Origin: Allocoprococcus comes | GTDB lineage: Bacteria > Bacillota > Clostridia > Lachnospirales > Lachnospiraceae | Reading direction: 5' to 3' | Assembly (NCBI RefSeq): GCF_013300725.1 | Contig: NZ_JAAIMM010000008.1 | Coordinates: forward strand, 1-64,000 | Length of the DNA: 64,000 nt | In this document: positions 9,753 to 18,758 of the stretch, in pieces | Layout: each line of letters starts with the position of its first letter | Numbering within the stretch: position 1 is the stretch's first letter | Notes under the pieces: model-generated | What the model was told of the DNA's origin: nothing | The model's database searches: none | What the model saw: the letters and a program-made list of their open reading frames with translations, nothing else | Program-made: the position numbers and the translations under genes

Positions 9753-9923
9753 ATGCCATTACCAAAAGAACATATTTAGCAAGTATCATTGATAGATATA
9801 TTTCAGATAATAATGGAAAATGTGAAGTATATGCAGCTCCATTTGCAGTATTCATTTGATGAAGAAATACCGGTGGGAATTTATCCAGGCTTTAAGATAA
9901 ATATAGCAGAGTTATTGATGTAG
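9753..9923 (+). pseudogene. Uma2-family nuclease-like gene remnant
   Basis: Short pieces of an Uma2/DUF820-type protein survive in different frames. MPLPKEHI starts after GGAAGGGAG and stops at once. Then come IIDRYISDNNGKCEVYAAPF with AVFI in one frame, and SFDEEIPVGIYPGFK with INIAELL in another, ending at 9923. These match the start, the CxVxxAPFxVxL region and the extreme C-terminus that I recall for Uma2 proteins. The catalytic middle is missing, so at least one internal deletion plus frameshifts occurred. Assignment is from memory of the family. Confidence 0.6.
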
Positions 9924-10005
9924 AAGTGAAGATAATTTAATTTAAAAAAGTAGTGGTTTGATGTACTTAGGACTAATCAAAAGTAATCAAACATTTTGAA
10001 TGTAA

Positions 10006-10048
10006 AACATCCCTGAAACCCTTGATTTATAAGGGCTTCAGGGATGTT
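10006..10048 (-). terminator. Terminator of tRNA-Leu
   Basis: The inverted repeat AACATCCCTGAA…TTCAGGGATGTT lies directly 3' of the minus-strand tRNA, with an additional CCCTT/AAGGG inner stem and a U-containing tail on the minus strand. Confidence 0.6.
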
Positions 10049-10055
10049 GAGTGAA

Positions 10056-10138
10056 TGCCGGCAGCGGGACTTGAACCCGCACGCGGTCACCCGCAACAGA
10101 TTTTGAGTCTGCCTCGTCTGCCATTCCGACATGCCGGC
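10056..10138 (-). tRNA. tRNA-Leu (anticodon CAA)
   Basis: The minus strand folds as a class II tRNA: acceptor GCCGGCA with TGCCGGC and discriminator A, anticodon stem GCAGA/TCTGT enclosing CTCAAAA (anticodon CAA, reads UUG), a variable arm, and the T-arm GCGGGTTCAAGTCCCGC. CCA is not encoded. The promoter is at 10170-10198 and the terminator at 10006-10048. Confidence 0.93.
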
Positions 10139-10169
10139 TTAACTAAAGATTCAATAAGAACCGAAGATA

Positions 10170-10198
10170 ATGATAGCATATTTGTTATTGGTTCGCAA
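10170..10198 (-). promoter_or_regulatory. Promoter of tRNA-Leu
   Basis: On the minus strand, TTGCGA (10198-10193), 17-nt spacer, TATCAT (10175-10170), about 32 nt upstream of the mature 5' end. Confidence 0.55.
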
Positions 10199-10372
10199 GT
10201 GTTTTTTGAAAATATATTTCTTATAATCCTGTTCATGTAATCTTTGTAAATGGATTTATTTAGGGATATTGAAAATATAGTAAAAAAATGTCATAATGAG
10301 ACGTTGTATATTTGAACGAATAGATAGAAAAGATAGAAGTAAGTGATGAGACTTACAGAGAGGCAGTTGATT

Positions 10373-12994
10373 ATGAGCAAAATCGTATTGATAGACGGAC
10401 ACAGTATTCTGAACAGGGCGTTTTTTGGACTTCCGGATCTGACAAATGCGGAAGGACTCCATACGAATGCAGTATATGGATTCTTAAATATTATGTTCAA
10501 GATCCTGGAGGAGGAAAAGCCGGAGTATCTGACCGTTGCATTTGATGTGCATGCGCCGACTTTCCGCCATAAGATGTTTGAGGCGTATAAGGGGACGAGA
10601 AAGCCGATGGCAGAAGAACTCAGACAGCAGGTACCGTTGATGAAGGAAGTTCTGCATGCTATGGGAATCCGGACGATCGAGCAAGAAGGGCTGGAGGCAG
10701 ATGACCTTCTTGGAACGTTGTCCAAAAGATGCGAGCAGATGGGGATGGAAGTGGTCATTATTTCTGGAGACAGAGATCTTCTCCAGCTTGCTACAGACCA
10801 TGTTGAGATCCGGATTCCGAAGACAAAACGGACCGGAACTGAGATTGAGAATTATTATGCAACGGACGTAAAAGAAAAATACCAGGTGACACCGACAGAA
10901 TTTATTGATGTGAAAGCATTGATGGGAGATACTTCGGATAATATCCCAGGGGTGCCGGGAGTCGGAGAAAAGACGGCGACCAAGATTATTGTAGAATACG
11001 GATCTATTGAAAATGCCTACAAGCACGCATCCGAACTGAAGCCGCCGAGAGCATCGAAAAATCTGGTGGAATACTGGGATCAGGCACAAATGAGTAAGAT
11101 GCTGGCGACAATCAATGTAGACGCAGATTTTGCTTATGAACTGGAAGAGGCGAAGCTTGGAAATCTTTATACAGAGGAAGCTTATGTCTATTTCCAGAGA
11201 CTGCAGTTCAAGAATCTGCTGACCCGTTTTGATGTGCAGAGTGAGAATTCGATTGAAGATGCATTTGTGATCGCTGTGGGAAAAGAAGAAATTCAGAAAA
11301 TCTTTGCGGAGGCGGAAAAAGCGCAGACAGTGGGAGCCGTTCTATACAAAGACACCAGAAATGTACTTCCGCTGTTTGCGGGAAGTGCTGAGATAGGTGG
11401 AATTGGAATTTCGTTTGGGAAAGAGAAAATCTACTGCATTCCGGTGGAAAACGGATACAGCATGGCTGAACTTCTGGAGGCACTTGTACATGTGGCAAAG
11501 CATGCCGGACGATTTGCGGTGTTTGATCTGAAGTCATCCCTGCCTTATCTGAAAGGGTTAGAAGGAGCGGCAGAGGAGAAGTGTTTTGACAGTATTGTAG
11601 CAGCTTATCTCCTGAATCCGTTGAAAAATGATTATGGATTTGAAGATGTGGCGCAGGAGCATCTTGGATTGATGATCGATCCGAAGACAGAACTGGAAAA
11701 AATGGTCTGTTATGAAGCCTATGCAGCATTTGCGTCATCGGAAGTTTTGGAAGAAAAGCTGAAAAAAGAGGAAATGTGGAAGCTTTTTACAGAAATAGAG
11801 ATGCCGCTTGTATTTACCCTGTTCCACATGGAGCAAAACGGGGTGCGTGTAGAAGCCGAAGAACTGAAAAGCTATGGAGAACAGCTTGGCGGAAAAATCG
11901 TACAGCTGGAAAAGGAAATCTATGAGCTTGCCGGGGAAGAATTCAATATCAATTCGCCAAAGCAGCTGGGCGTGGTCCTTTTTGAACATCTGTCCCTTCC
12001 GAATGGAAAGAAGACGAAAACGGGATATTCGACGGCAGCAGATGTACTGGATAAGCTGGCACCGGATTATCCGATCGTGGCAAAAATCCTGGAATATCGT
12101 CAGCTTGCCAAGTTGAAATCGACTTATGCAGATGGGCTTGCCGTGTTTATTCATGAAGATGATCACCGGATCCATGGAAAATTCAACCAGACAGTCACAG
12201 CGACCGGACGTATCAGCAGTACAGAGCCAAACCTGCAGAATATCCCGGCGAGGGTAGAACTTGGACGGCTGATCCGTAAAGTATTTGTGCCGGAAGAGGG
12301 ATATGTGTTTGTAGATGCTGATTATTCACAGATAGAACTGCGTGTGCTGGCACATTGTTCCGGAGATACAGCACTGATCGAAGCATACCGGGAGGCAAAA
12401 GACATTCACCGGATCACAGCTTCTCAGGTGTTCCATACTCCGTTTGATGAAGTGACCGATCTGCAGAGGCGAAATGCAAAAGCAGTCAACTTTGGTATTG
12501 TTTATGGGATCAGTTCTTTCGGACTGAGCCAGGACTTAAGTATTACGAGAAAAGAAGCGGCCGAATATATTGACCGTTATTTTGAAACCTATCCGGGCAT
12601 TAAGAAATTTCTGGATGATGCAGTTGCTCATGCAAAAGAACAGGGATATGTTGTGACCTTGTTTGGCAGAAGAAGACCGGTTCCGGAGCTGTCTTCCAGC
12701 AATTTTATGCAGAGACAATTCGGGGAACGTGTGGCAATGAATTCTCCGATCCAGGGAACGGCTGCAGATATCATGAAAATCGCAATGATCGCTGTGGACA
12801 AAGAGCTTCGCATGAGAAACATGAAATCCAGACTGGTTCTGCAGGTGCACGATGAACTTCTGATCGAGACATGGAAGGGAGAGGAAGAGGAAGTGCGGGA
12901 GATCCTGAAAGAAGGCATGATGCATGCGGCAGATCTTTCCGTTCCGCTTGAAATTGACATGCATAGTGGAAAAAACTGGTATGAGGCAAAATAG
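10373..12994 (+). CDS. polA: DNA polymerase I
   Basis: Repair and Okazaki-fragment polymerase of 873 residues. The N-terminal 5'-3' exonuclease (about 1-290) shows IDGHSILNRAFFG, GLEADDLLGTL, SGDRDLLQL and DNIPGVPGVGEKTA. The central region (about 300-480) aligns in position with the 3'-5' exonuclease, but the proofreading D-x-E is not evident, as in other Firmicutes PolA. The polymerase domain has DADYSQIELRVLAHCSGD (motif A), RRNAKAVNFGIVYG (motif B) and QVHDELLIE (motif C). ATG 10373 is preferred over upstream in-frame ATGs because the family begins SKIVLIDGHS and GAGGCA lies just upstream. It heads a likely operon with coaE, 12 bp away. Confidence 0.96.
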   Translation: MSKIVLIDGHSILNRAFFGLPDLTNAEGLHTNAVYGFLNIMFKILEEEKPEYLTVAFDVHAPTFRHKMFEAYKGTRKPMAEELRQQVPLMKEVLHAMGIRTIEQEGLEADDLLGTLSKRCEQMGMEVVIISGDRDLLQLATDHVEIRIPKTKRTGTEIENYYATDVKEKYQVTPTEFIDVKALMGDTSDNIPGVPGVGEKTATKIIVEYGSIENAYKHASELKPPRASKNLVEYWDQAQMSKMLATINVDADFAYELEEAKLGNLYTEEAYVYFQRLQFKNLLTRFDVQSENSIEDAFVIAVGKEEIQKIFAEAEKAQTVGAVLYKDTRNVLPLFAGSAEIGGIGISFGKEKIYCIPVENGYSMAELLEALVHVAKHAGRFAVFDLKSSLPYLKGLEGAAEEKCFDSIVAAYLLNPLKNDYGFEDVAQEHLGLMIDPKTELEKMVCYEAYAAFASSEVLEEKLKKEEMWKLFTEIEMPLVFTLFHMEQNGVRVEAEELKSYGEQLGGKIVQLEKEIYELAGEEFNINSPKQLGVVLFEHLSLPNGKKTKTGYSTAADVLDKLAPDYPIVAKILEYRQLAKLKSTYADGLAVFIHEDDHRIHGKFNQTVTATGRISSTEPNLQNIPARVELGRLIRKVFVPEEGYVFVDADYSQIELRVLAHCSGDTALIEAYREAKDIHRITASQVFHTPFDEVTDLQRRNAKAVNFGIVYGISSFGLSQDLSITRKEAAEYIDRYFETYPGIKKFLDDAVAHAKEQGYVVTLFGRRRPVPELSSSNFMQRQFGERVAMNSPIQGTAADIMKIAMIAVDKELRMRNMKSRLVLQVHDELLIETWKGEEEEVREILKEGMMHAADLSVPLEIDMHSGKNWYEAK

Positions 12995-13006
12995 AAGGAA
13001 ACAGGT

Positions 13007-13597
13007 ATGAGAAAAATAGGAATAACAGGAGGCATTGGTTCCGGGAAGAGCAAAGTACTCGACTTTTTAAGTGAAGTGTGCGGTGCGGTGATCTGCCAGT
13101 CAGATCTGGTGGCACATCAGGTACAGCTTCCGGGAGAAAAATGTTATCAGAAGGTCGTGGAGACGTTTGGAAAAGAAATTTTAAATCCTGACGGAACGAT
13201 TGACCGGAAAATTCTTGGCAGAATTGTGTTTGACCAGCCAGAGAAACTGAAAAAGCTGAATACAATCGTGCATCCGGCGGTCAATGAAAAGATCCGGGAG
13301 GAAATGCAGAAGGCGCAGGAAGAGGGAAAAGCGCTTTTTGTTCTGGAAGCCGCACTCCTTACGGAACCGGTATATCGTGAGATGTTGGATGAAATCTGGT
13401 ATATTCATGTGCCACAGGAGATCCGGATGGAGAGATTGAGAAGTTCACGCGGATATTCAGATGAAAAAATGTATGCGGTGTTTGCAAATCAGCCATCGGA
13501 AGAGACATTTACAGCGGTTTCGGATCTTGTGATCGAAAATGGTGGAACCTTTGAAGAAACGGAAAAACAGATAGACTTGGCACTGGGAAGAGGCTAA
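13007..13597 (+). CDS. coaE: Dephospho-CoA kinase
   Basis: Last step of coenzyme A synthesis, phosphorylating dephospho-CoA on the ribose 3'-OH. 196 residues, standard length. The P-loop ITGGIGSGKSKV is at the N-terminus, then DLVAHQV (the DxxxH substrate motif), LGRIVFDQPEKLKKLNTIVHP, and the lid RLRSSRGYSDE. It lies 12 bp after polA; the polA-coaE pair is common in Firmicutes. Confidence 0.95.
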   Translation: MRKIGITGGIGSGKSKVLDFLSEVCGAVICQSDLVAHQVQLPGEKCYQKVVETFGKEILNPDGTIDRKILGRIVFDQPEKLKKLNTIVHPAVNEKIREEMQKAQEEGKALFVLEAALLTEPVYREMLDEIWYIHVPQEIRMERLRSSRGYSDEKMYAVFANQPSEETFTAVSDLVIENGGTFEETEKQIDLALGRG

Positions 13598-13617
13598 GAA
13601 CAGGGAGAAGAAACAAG

Positions 13618-14415
13618 ATGAGATTATGCAGTATTGCCAGTGGCAGCAGCGGAAACTGTATTTATGTGGGGAGCGATCACACGCATCTGCTTGTAGATAC
13701 AGGAATCAGCAAAAAACGAATTGAGGAAGGCTTAAAGGAACTTGAAATAAAAGGGGAAGAGCTGGATGGAATCCTGATTACCCATGAACATGCAGATCAT
13801 ATTCAGGGACTTGGTGTATTCAGCAGAAAATATGAAATTCCGATCTATGGAACACCGGGAACGATTCGGGGGATCCGTGATTATAAAAATCTTGGGAAAA
13901 TGCCGGAAGGACTTTACCATGAAATCCAGGTAGATAAAGGATTTAAGCTGGGAGATATTGACGTGCATCCATTTGCTATTTCCCATGATGCAAATGAACC
14001 GAGCGGTTACCGCTTTGAGCAGGATGGAAAGAAGATCGCGGTAGCAACAGATCTTGGAAAATACGATGAATATACGGTAGAGAACCTGAAGGATTTAAAT
14101 GCGGTCCTGCTGGAATCTAACCATGATATACATATGCTGGAAGTCGGTCCTTATCCGTACTACCTGAAACAGAGAGTTCTTGGGGACAGAGGACATTTAT
14201 CAAATGAATTGTCAGGACGGCTTCTTTGTGATATACTACACAATAACTTGCAGAGTGTATTGCTGGGGCATTTGAGCAAGGAGAATAATTACGAAGAACT
14301 TGCATATGAGACTGTCAAGCTGGAGGTCACTTTGGGGCAGAACCCGTATAAGGGAGATGAGATACCGATCGCAGTTGCAAAAAGGGATCAGGTGTCTGCA
14401 GTGATCGAGGTTTAG
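13618..14415 (+). CDS. MBL-fold metallo-hydrolase, YycJ/WalJ-like
   Basis: 265 residues. The metallo-beta-lactamase motif is ITHEHADHIQGLG (HxHxDH), with other metal ligands in ISHDAN and ATDLGKY and a C-terminal LLGHLSKENN. N-terminal SIASGSSGNCIYVG is typical of the YycJ (WalJ) group, thought to act as a 5'-3' exonuclease or in coordinating replication and cell division; the biochemical role is not certain. It lies between coaE and the ACT/UPF0210 pair within one operon, and the start follows GGGAGAAGAAACAAG. Confidence 0.85.
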   Translation: MRLCSIASGSSGNCIYVGSDHTHLLVDTGISKKRIEEGLKELEIKGEELDGILITHEHADHIQGLGVFSRKYEIPIYGTPGTIRGIRDYKNLGKMPEGLYHEIQVDKGFKLGDIDVHPFAISHDANEPSGYRFEQDGKKIAVATDLGKYDEYTVENLKDLNAVLLESNHDIHMLEVGPYPYYLKQRVLGDRGHLSNELSGRLLCDILHNNLQSVLLGHLSKENNYEELAYETVKLEVTLGQNPYKGDEIPIAVAKRDQVSAVIEV

Positions 14416-14457
14416 AAAAAGAAAGTATGCGGGATTGGATTCAGGAGGACAGGCAGA

Positions 14458-14730
14458 ATGAAGAAATGCATTATTACAGTAGTCGGTAAAGATTCGGTCG
14501 GAATTATTGCGAAAGTGTGTACATACCTGGCAGAGACCAATATCAATATTTTGAATATCTCCCAGACGATCGTGGATGGGTATTTTAATATGATGGCGGT
14601 TGCAGATGTGGAAAATTCAAAAAAAGAACTGGATATCGTAGCGGTAGAACTTCGTGATATCGGCTTACAGATCGGTGTCAATATTCATTGTCAGAGAGAA
14701 GAGATTTTTGAAAAAATGCACAGACTGTAA
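14458..14730 (+). CDS. ACT-domain protein (UPF0237 family)
   Basis: 90 residues forming one ACT domain: [19 protein letters not shown], then [18 protein letters not shown], ending with a predicted second strand-helix set. ACT domains bind small ligands such as amino acids. It precedes the UPF0210 gene by 10 bp, the conserved order in Firmicutes and archaea, which suggests a ligand sensor for that protein. AGGAGGACAGGCAG precedes the ATG. Confidence 0.9.
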   Translation: MKKCIITVVGKDSVGIIAKVCTYLAETNINILNISQTIVDGYFNMMAVADVENSKKELDIVAVELRDIGLQIGVNIHCQREEIFEKMHRL

Positions 14731-14740
14731 GGAGAGAGCT

Positions 14741-16105
14741 ATGATTAACTTTTACGAAGTAGTAGAAACCAACCAGATGATCGAAGAAGAAAATCTGGAT
14801 GTAAGAACAATCACACTTGGTATCAGTCTGATGGACTGTATTGACTCAGATCTGGACAGACTGAATGAAAAGATATATAAAAAAATCACAACACTTGCAA
14901 AGGATCTTGTATCGACAGGAGAGAAGATTGAAAGTGAATTTGGAATTCCGATCGTTAATAAGCGGATTTCCATTACACCGGTTGCACTTGTCGGCGGTTC
15001 AGCCTGCAAAAAACCAGAGGATTTTGTGACGATCGCAGAGACGCTGGATAAAGCGGCAAAGGAAGTCAGAGTAAACTTTATCGGAGGATACTCGGCAATC
15101 GTATCCAAGGGAATGACAAAAAGCGATGAACTCCTGATCCGTTCTATTCCGATGGCAATGGCAAAGACAGAGCGTGTGTGCAGTTCGGTCAATGTAGGTT
15201 CGACAAAGACTGGTATTGATATGGATGCAGTCCGTCTTTGTGGTGAGATTGTAAAAGAGACAGCAGAGATGACAAAGGATAAGGATTCGATTGGCTGTGC
15301 AAAATTTGTAGTTTTGTGTAATGCACCGGATGATAACCCGTTTATGGCAGGGGCATTTTTAGGTGTTACCGAAGGAGATGCTGTGATCAATGTCGGTGTC
15401 AGCGGGCCTGGCGTTGTAAAAAGAGCGATTGAAAAATGTCGTGGCAAGGGCTTTCAGGAGCTTTGTGATACGATTAAGAAGACGGCATTTAAGGTGACAA
15501 GGGTTGGTCAGCTTGTAGCCGGAGAAGCTTCCAAAAGGCTTGGTATTCCGTTCGGGATCATTGACCTGTCACTGGCACCGACACCGGCTGTCGGCGATTC
15601 GGTAGCGGAGATTCTGGAAGAAATCGGCCTCGAGAGAGTTGGTGCACCAGGAACAACAGCAGCACTTGCGATGCTGAACGATCAGGTGAAAAAGGGCGGC
15701 GTTATGGCCTCTTCTTATGTGGGAGGTTTAAGCGGAGCTTTTATTCCGGTCAGTGAGGATCAAGGAATGATCGATGCAGTCAATGCCGGATCACTTTGTA
15801 TAGAAAAGCTGGAGGCGATGACTTGTGTCTGCTCGGTAGGGCTTGATATGATCGCTATTCCGGGTAAGACGAAAGCTACCACGATTTCCGGAATCATTGC
15901 GGATGAGATGGCGATCGGAATGGTCAATCAGAAGACGACGGCGGTTCGTGTGATACCTGTAGTTGGAAAGGATGTTGGAGATATGGCAGAGTTTGGCGGT
16001 CTTTTGGGATATGCGCCGATCATGCCGGTCAATGAATTTGACTGCAGTGCATTTGTGAATCGAAAGGGAAGAATTCCTGCACCGATACATAGTTTTAAAA
16101 ATTAG
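14741..16105 (+). CDS. UPF0210 / DUF711 (PFL) family protein
   Basis: 454 residues. ATG 14741 follows AAGGAGAGAGCT; the frame is open further upstream but only through the ACT gene. Conserved family blocks include [64 protein letters not shown] and [17 protein letters not shown]. The family is widespread and almost always follows an ACT gene; its reaction is unknown. The fold has been compared with pyruvate-formate-lyase-like barrels, but no radical glycine motif is seen. Confidence 0.9.
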   Translation: MINFYEVVETNQMIEEENLDVRTITLGISLMDCIDSDLDRLNEKIYKKITTLAKDLVSTGEKIESEFGIPIVNKRISITPVALVGGSACKKPEDFVTIAETLDKAAKEVRVNFIGGYSAIVSKGMTKSDELLIRSIPMAMAKTERVCSSVNVGSTKTGIDMDAVRLCGEIVKETAEMTKDKDSIGCAKFVVLCNAPDDNPFMAGAFLGVTEGDAVINVGVSGPGVVKRAIEKCRGKGFQELCDTIKKTAFKVTRVGQLVAGEASKRLGIPFGIIDLSLAPTPAVGDSVAEILEEIGLERVGAPGTTAALAMLNDQVKKGGVMASSYVGGLSGAFIPVSEDQGMIDAVNAGSLCIEKLEAMTCVCSVGLDMIAIPGKTKATTISGIIADEMAIGMVNQKTTAVRVIPVVGKDVGDMAEFGGLLGYAPIMPVNEFDCSAFVNRKGRIPAPIHSFKN

Positions 16106-16122
16106 AAAGAGGTAAAGAAAGC

Positions 16123-16995
16123 ATGGGGAAAGTTGCGATTGTAACAGATAGTAACAGTGGAATTACACAGGCAGAAGGAAAAAAGATGGGAATTTACGTA
16201 CTTCCGATGCCATTCTATATCAATGAGGAGCTGTTTTTCGAGGATATCACGCTCACGCAGGAGGAATTTTATGAAAAGCTGGCAGGAGATGCAGATATTA
16301 AGACTTCCCAGCCGGCTCCTGGAGATGTAATGGATATGTGGGACAAGGCGCTGGAGGAATATGATGAGATTGTACATATTCCGATGTCAGCCGGTCTTAG
16401 CAGTTCCTGTGATACTGCAATCATGCTTTCTCAGGACTATGATGGAAAAGTACAGGTCGTAAATAATCACCGGATTTCTGTCACACAGCGAAGATCGGTG
16501 GAAGAGGCGAAAAAGCTTGCAGATGCTGGAAGGAGCGCGGCAGAAATTAAAGAATTGTTAGAAGCGACTCAGTGGGACAGTGATATCTATATTACAGTAG
16601 ATACGTTAAAATACCTGAAGAAAGGTGGCAGACTTACACCGGCAGCTGCAGCGATTGGAACGGTTCTGAACCTGAAGCCGGTTCTCCGTCTTAAAGGGGA
16701 GAAGCTGGACGCTTTTGCAAAGTCAAGAGGATGGAAGAGCGCGAAGAAGACGATGATCAAGACGATTAATGAGATTCGTACTTCTGAATTCGGAGATTGT
16801 GATGGGGAAAAAGATCTGTATCTGGATGCGGCTTACACAGGAGACCGTGAGGATGCACAGGAATGGCTGGATGAGCTTCATGAAGCATTTCCGGAGTTTG
16901 AAATCCGGATGGATCCGCTGTCGTTGAGTGTGGCATGCCATATCGGACCTGGGGCGAGAGCTGTGACACTGACGAAGATTCTTCATGTGAACTAA
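16123..16995 (+). CDS. DegV family fatty-acid-binding protein
   Basis: 290 residues. The DegV signature opens the protein (VAIVTDSNSGIT), followed by IKTSQPAPGDVMDMW, HIPMSAGLSSSCDTA and LKYLKKGGRLTPAAAAIG. Known members (FakB) bind a fatty acid for phosphorylation by the FakA kinase; no FakA gene is near. It ends the polA operon 17 bp after UPF0210 and is followed by a terminator (17005-17052) and structured repeat E1. Confidence 0.9.
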   Translation: MGKVAIVTDSNSGITQAEGKKMGIYVLPMPFYINEELFFEDITLTQEEFYEKLAGDADIKTSQPAPGDVMDMWDKALEEYDEIVHIPMSAGLSSSCDTAIMLSQDYDGKVQVVNNHRISVTQRRSVEEAKKLADAGRSAAEIKELLEATQWDSDIYITVDTLKYLKKGGRLTPAAAAIGTVLNLKPVLRLKGEKLDAFAKSRGWKSAKKTMIKTINEIRTSEFGDCDGEKDLYLDAAYTGDREDAQEWLDELHEAFPEFEIRMDPLSLSVACHIGPGARAVTLTKILHVN

Positions 16996-17004
16996 ATGAA
17001 TGGG

Positions 17005-17052
17005 AGAGGCTTTTTGCGCAAACATATGTGAGGCAAAGAGTCTCTTCTTTTT
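17005..17052 (+). terminator. Terminator after the DegV gene
   Basis: AGAGGCTTTTTGC pairs imperfectly (G-U allowed) with GGCAAAGAGTCTCT around CATATG, then TTCTTTTT. Confidence 0.5.
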
Positions 17053-17068
17053 GAATAAAGATGAGGGA

Positions 17069-17256
17069 GCAGGATACAAATAAATACCGGCAAATCCAAG
17101 TTGCGCAAGGGCATTCCGATGAACCTCTGAATGCGAAAATTATGTCAGCAAAGGCTTCCATAATTTTTGAGTTTCATCTCCATTGCGCAAGATAAGGATT
17201 TGCCGGTATTTATTTGTATCCTGCTTCCAGATGACTTTATTGGCGAAAGAAGCAGG
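17069..17256 (+). ncRNA. Structured repeat element, complete copy E1
   Basis: A perfect 29-bp inverted repeat (17069-17097 with 17196-17224) encloses a 98-nt core. Inner stems: TTGCGCAA at 17101 with TTGCGCAA at 17183, a GATGAACCTC/GAGTTTCATC stem with one mismatch, and AAAATTATG (17136-17144) with CATAATTTT (17159-17167) around TCAGCAAAGGCTTC. The TTGCGCAA pair replaces TTGTGCAA/TTGCACAA of the other copies, a compensatory change. 3' of the stem, TTTATTGGCGAAA is enclosed by CCTGCTTC (17220-17227) and GAAGCAGG (17249-17256); CCTGC can pair either with the long-stem left arm or with this 3' partner. It follows the DegV terminator. RNA nature is inferred. Confidence 0.6.
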
Positions 17257-17345
17257 TGTTGAATCACTGAGAGGTTTGTTTGTCCAAAAGGTAGAGATAA
17301 TGCTTTTGACAAAAGGCAGGGGAGTTGGAAGCGAGAAGGTAAGTC

Positions 17346-18635
17346 TTAAATGATTTGTAGCTGCTTCTGGTATTCATTTTTAAATGGTGTGCCAAATCTC
17401 TCGGTAATTACGGATTCATAGAGGTCGGAGGCGAAAATGTCCAGGTTCAGGAGAGTCTGGGCGGCACAGGTGAGAGCTTTGGTGTCTGCGAGTTTGGTGA
17501 TCAGAGGGATGTTGGCATGTTGTTTGATTTCTTTCAGGATTTGTGCATCTTTTTTTTGAAAACCGAGGACACGGGCGTACAGGGCAGACTGTTCTTTTTG
17601 TGCTTCGCAGGAAATTGTGGTGGAATCTGCTGTGAAACAGAAAGGGGGGTCGTGCCGGAAGGTGTCTTTTTTTATGCCGAGCAGGATGTGCAGCAGGGCG
17701 CGGCTGATCCGGGTGTAGGTGAGTTCTCTGGTTTTCAGAAGATCACAGAAGGAACTCCAGGTGGCAAAATCTTTTCTCCGGTTGATGATGCGGTTGGCGA
17801 GATCCTCGCTGACATCCAGGTAAGAGGTCAGCGAGGTGGAAGTTTCCAAAAGCAGGCGGTATTTTAAAAGGAGTGAAAAATCATCCTGGGTAACCGGAAG
17901 AGAGAAACGGTAATTCTTTCGCAGCAGGTCCAGGGAGGCAGATGGAAGCTGGGCTGTGACCGGCTCGAAAACATTCTGCATCGGATCTGGATTTAAGAGC
18001 TGATTCCGAATCGCGGTAGCAGAACTGAAAGTTTCGCAAAGGGCGGTATCGTGGTAACCGGATTCCTGACGGGATATGGTAAAAGGCTCGATTGGACTTT
18101 TCAAATAGTGGAGTGCCTTTAAATATTCGATCCCAAGGGTATTATTTGGCGAGGACAGAATTTGGGCAAGGGAAGAATCGCCTGAGTATGCGCAGAGGGC
18201 AGTCTGACGCGCCTGTGGAAATGGTCTGCCTTTTCTCAGTTCATCCTGCAGAATCTGACGGTATGCTTCAGGTTCTTCGGAAAGAATCCGGGAGATATGC
18301 GCAAGTTTCTGGATATCGCCGCATTCACTGCCAAAGCAGAGGGAAGAGATACAGCCAAGGTTATTGAAAATGGAAACAGCGCCCCGGGCAAACAGTTCTG
18401 CGCTTCCACAGGCGAAAAGAACCGGAAGCTCCAGAACGAGGGCTGCACCTCCCGAAAGAGCAGCTTTGGCACGCAGATGTTTTGGGGCAATGGCAGGGGT
18501 GCCGCGCTGGACGAAGTCACCGCTCATAAGGACGACGGCTGCGTCTGAATCTGTTTTTCTGAGTGCCTCTTCTATATGATACTGATGTCCGTTGTGAAAT
18601 GGATTATATTCTGCAATGATACCGACTGTTTTCAT
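17346..18635 (-). CDS. tmcAL: tRNA(Met) cytidine acetate ligase (YlbM/TmcAL)
   Basis: Predicted to form N4-acetylcytidine at the wobble base of elongator tRNA-Met using acetate and ATP. 429 residues, usual length is about 400-420. The nucleotidyltransferase motif is at the start, GIIAEYNPFHNGHQYH, then VVLMSGDFVQRGTPAI and a C-terminal ASTATERFGTPF-like region ending in ITERFGTPFKNEYQ. The ATG at 18635 is chosen because the family begins MKTVGIIAEYNP; the AAGGAG lies a rather long 15 nt upstream. It is divergent from mgtE; its promoter is at 18676-18704. Confidence 0.9.
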   Translation of the reverse strand: MKTVGIIAEYNPFHNGHQYHIEEALRKTDSDAAVVLMSGDFVQRGTPAIAPKHLRAKAALSGGAALVLELPVLFACGSAELFARGAVSIFNNLGCISSLCFGSECGDIQKLAHISRILSEEPEAYRQILQDELRKGRPFPQARQTALCAYSGDSSLAQILSSPNNTLGIEYLKALHYLKSPIEPFTISRQESGYHDTALCETFSSATAIRNQLLNPDPMQNVFEPVTAQLPSASLDLLRKNYRFSLPVTQDDFSLLLKYRLLLETSTSLTSYLDVSEDLANRIINRRKDFATWSSFCDLLKTRELTYTRISRALLHILLGIKKDTFRHDPPFCFTADSTTISCEAQKEQSALYARVLGFQKKDAQILKEIKQHANIPLITKLADTKALTCAAQTLLNLDIFASDLYESVITERFGTPFKNEYQKQLQII

Positions 18636-18675
18636 ACTTTTAACTAAAATCTCCTTGTGCATTGTTTGTGAAAAG

Positions 18676-18704
18676 ATTATACTATAAAAAAAGTTTTTAT
18701 GCAA
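18676..18704 (-). promoter_or_regulatory. Promoter for tmcAL
   Basis: On the minus strand, TTGCAT (18704-18699), 17-nt spacer, TATAAT (18681-18676), about 40 nt before the start codon. Confidence 0.6.
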
Positions 18705-18758
18705 AATACATCCCATATTCTGTGCTTTTTTGGGGGACGAAAAGGAGGAAGAGACAAG

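Noticed and set aside
10055-10240. Plus-strand frame covering the tRNA gene
   Set aside because: Starts inside tRNA-Leu on the opposite strand; no ribosome binding site.
17069-17256. Elements as invertible promoters (invertons)
   Set aside because: Arms are unique to each copy while the core is shared and asymmetric, all copies have the same orientation to the upstream gene, and no recombinase gene is nearby.
18636-18758. M-box riboswitch before mgtE
   Set aside because: The 123-bp gap holds the divergent tmcAL promoter and is too short, with no M-box features.
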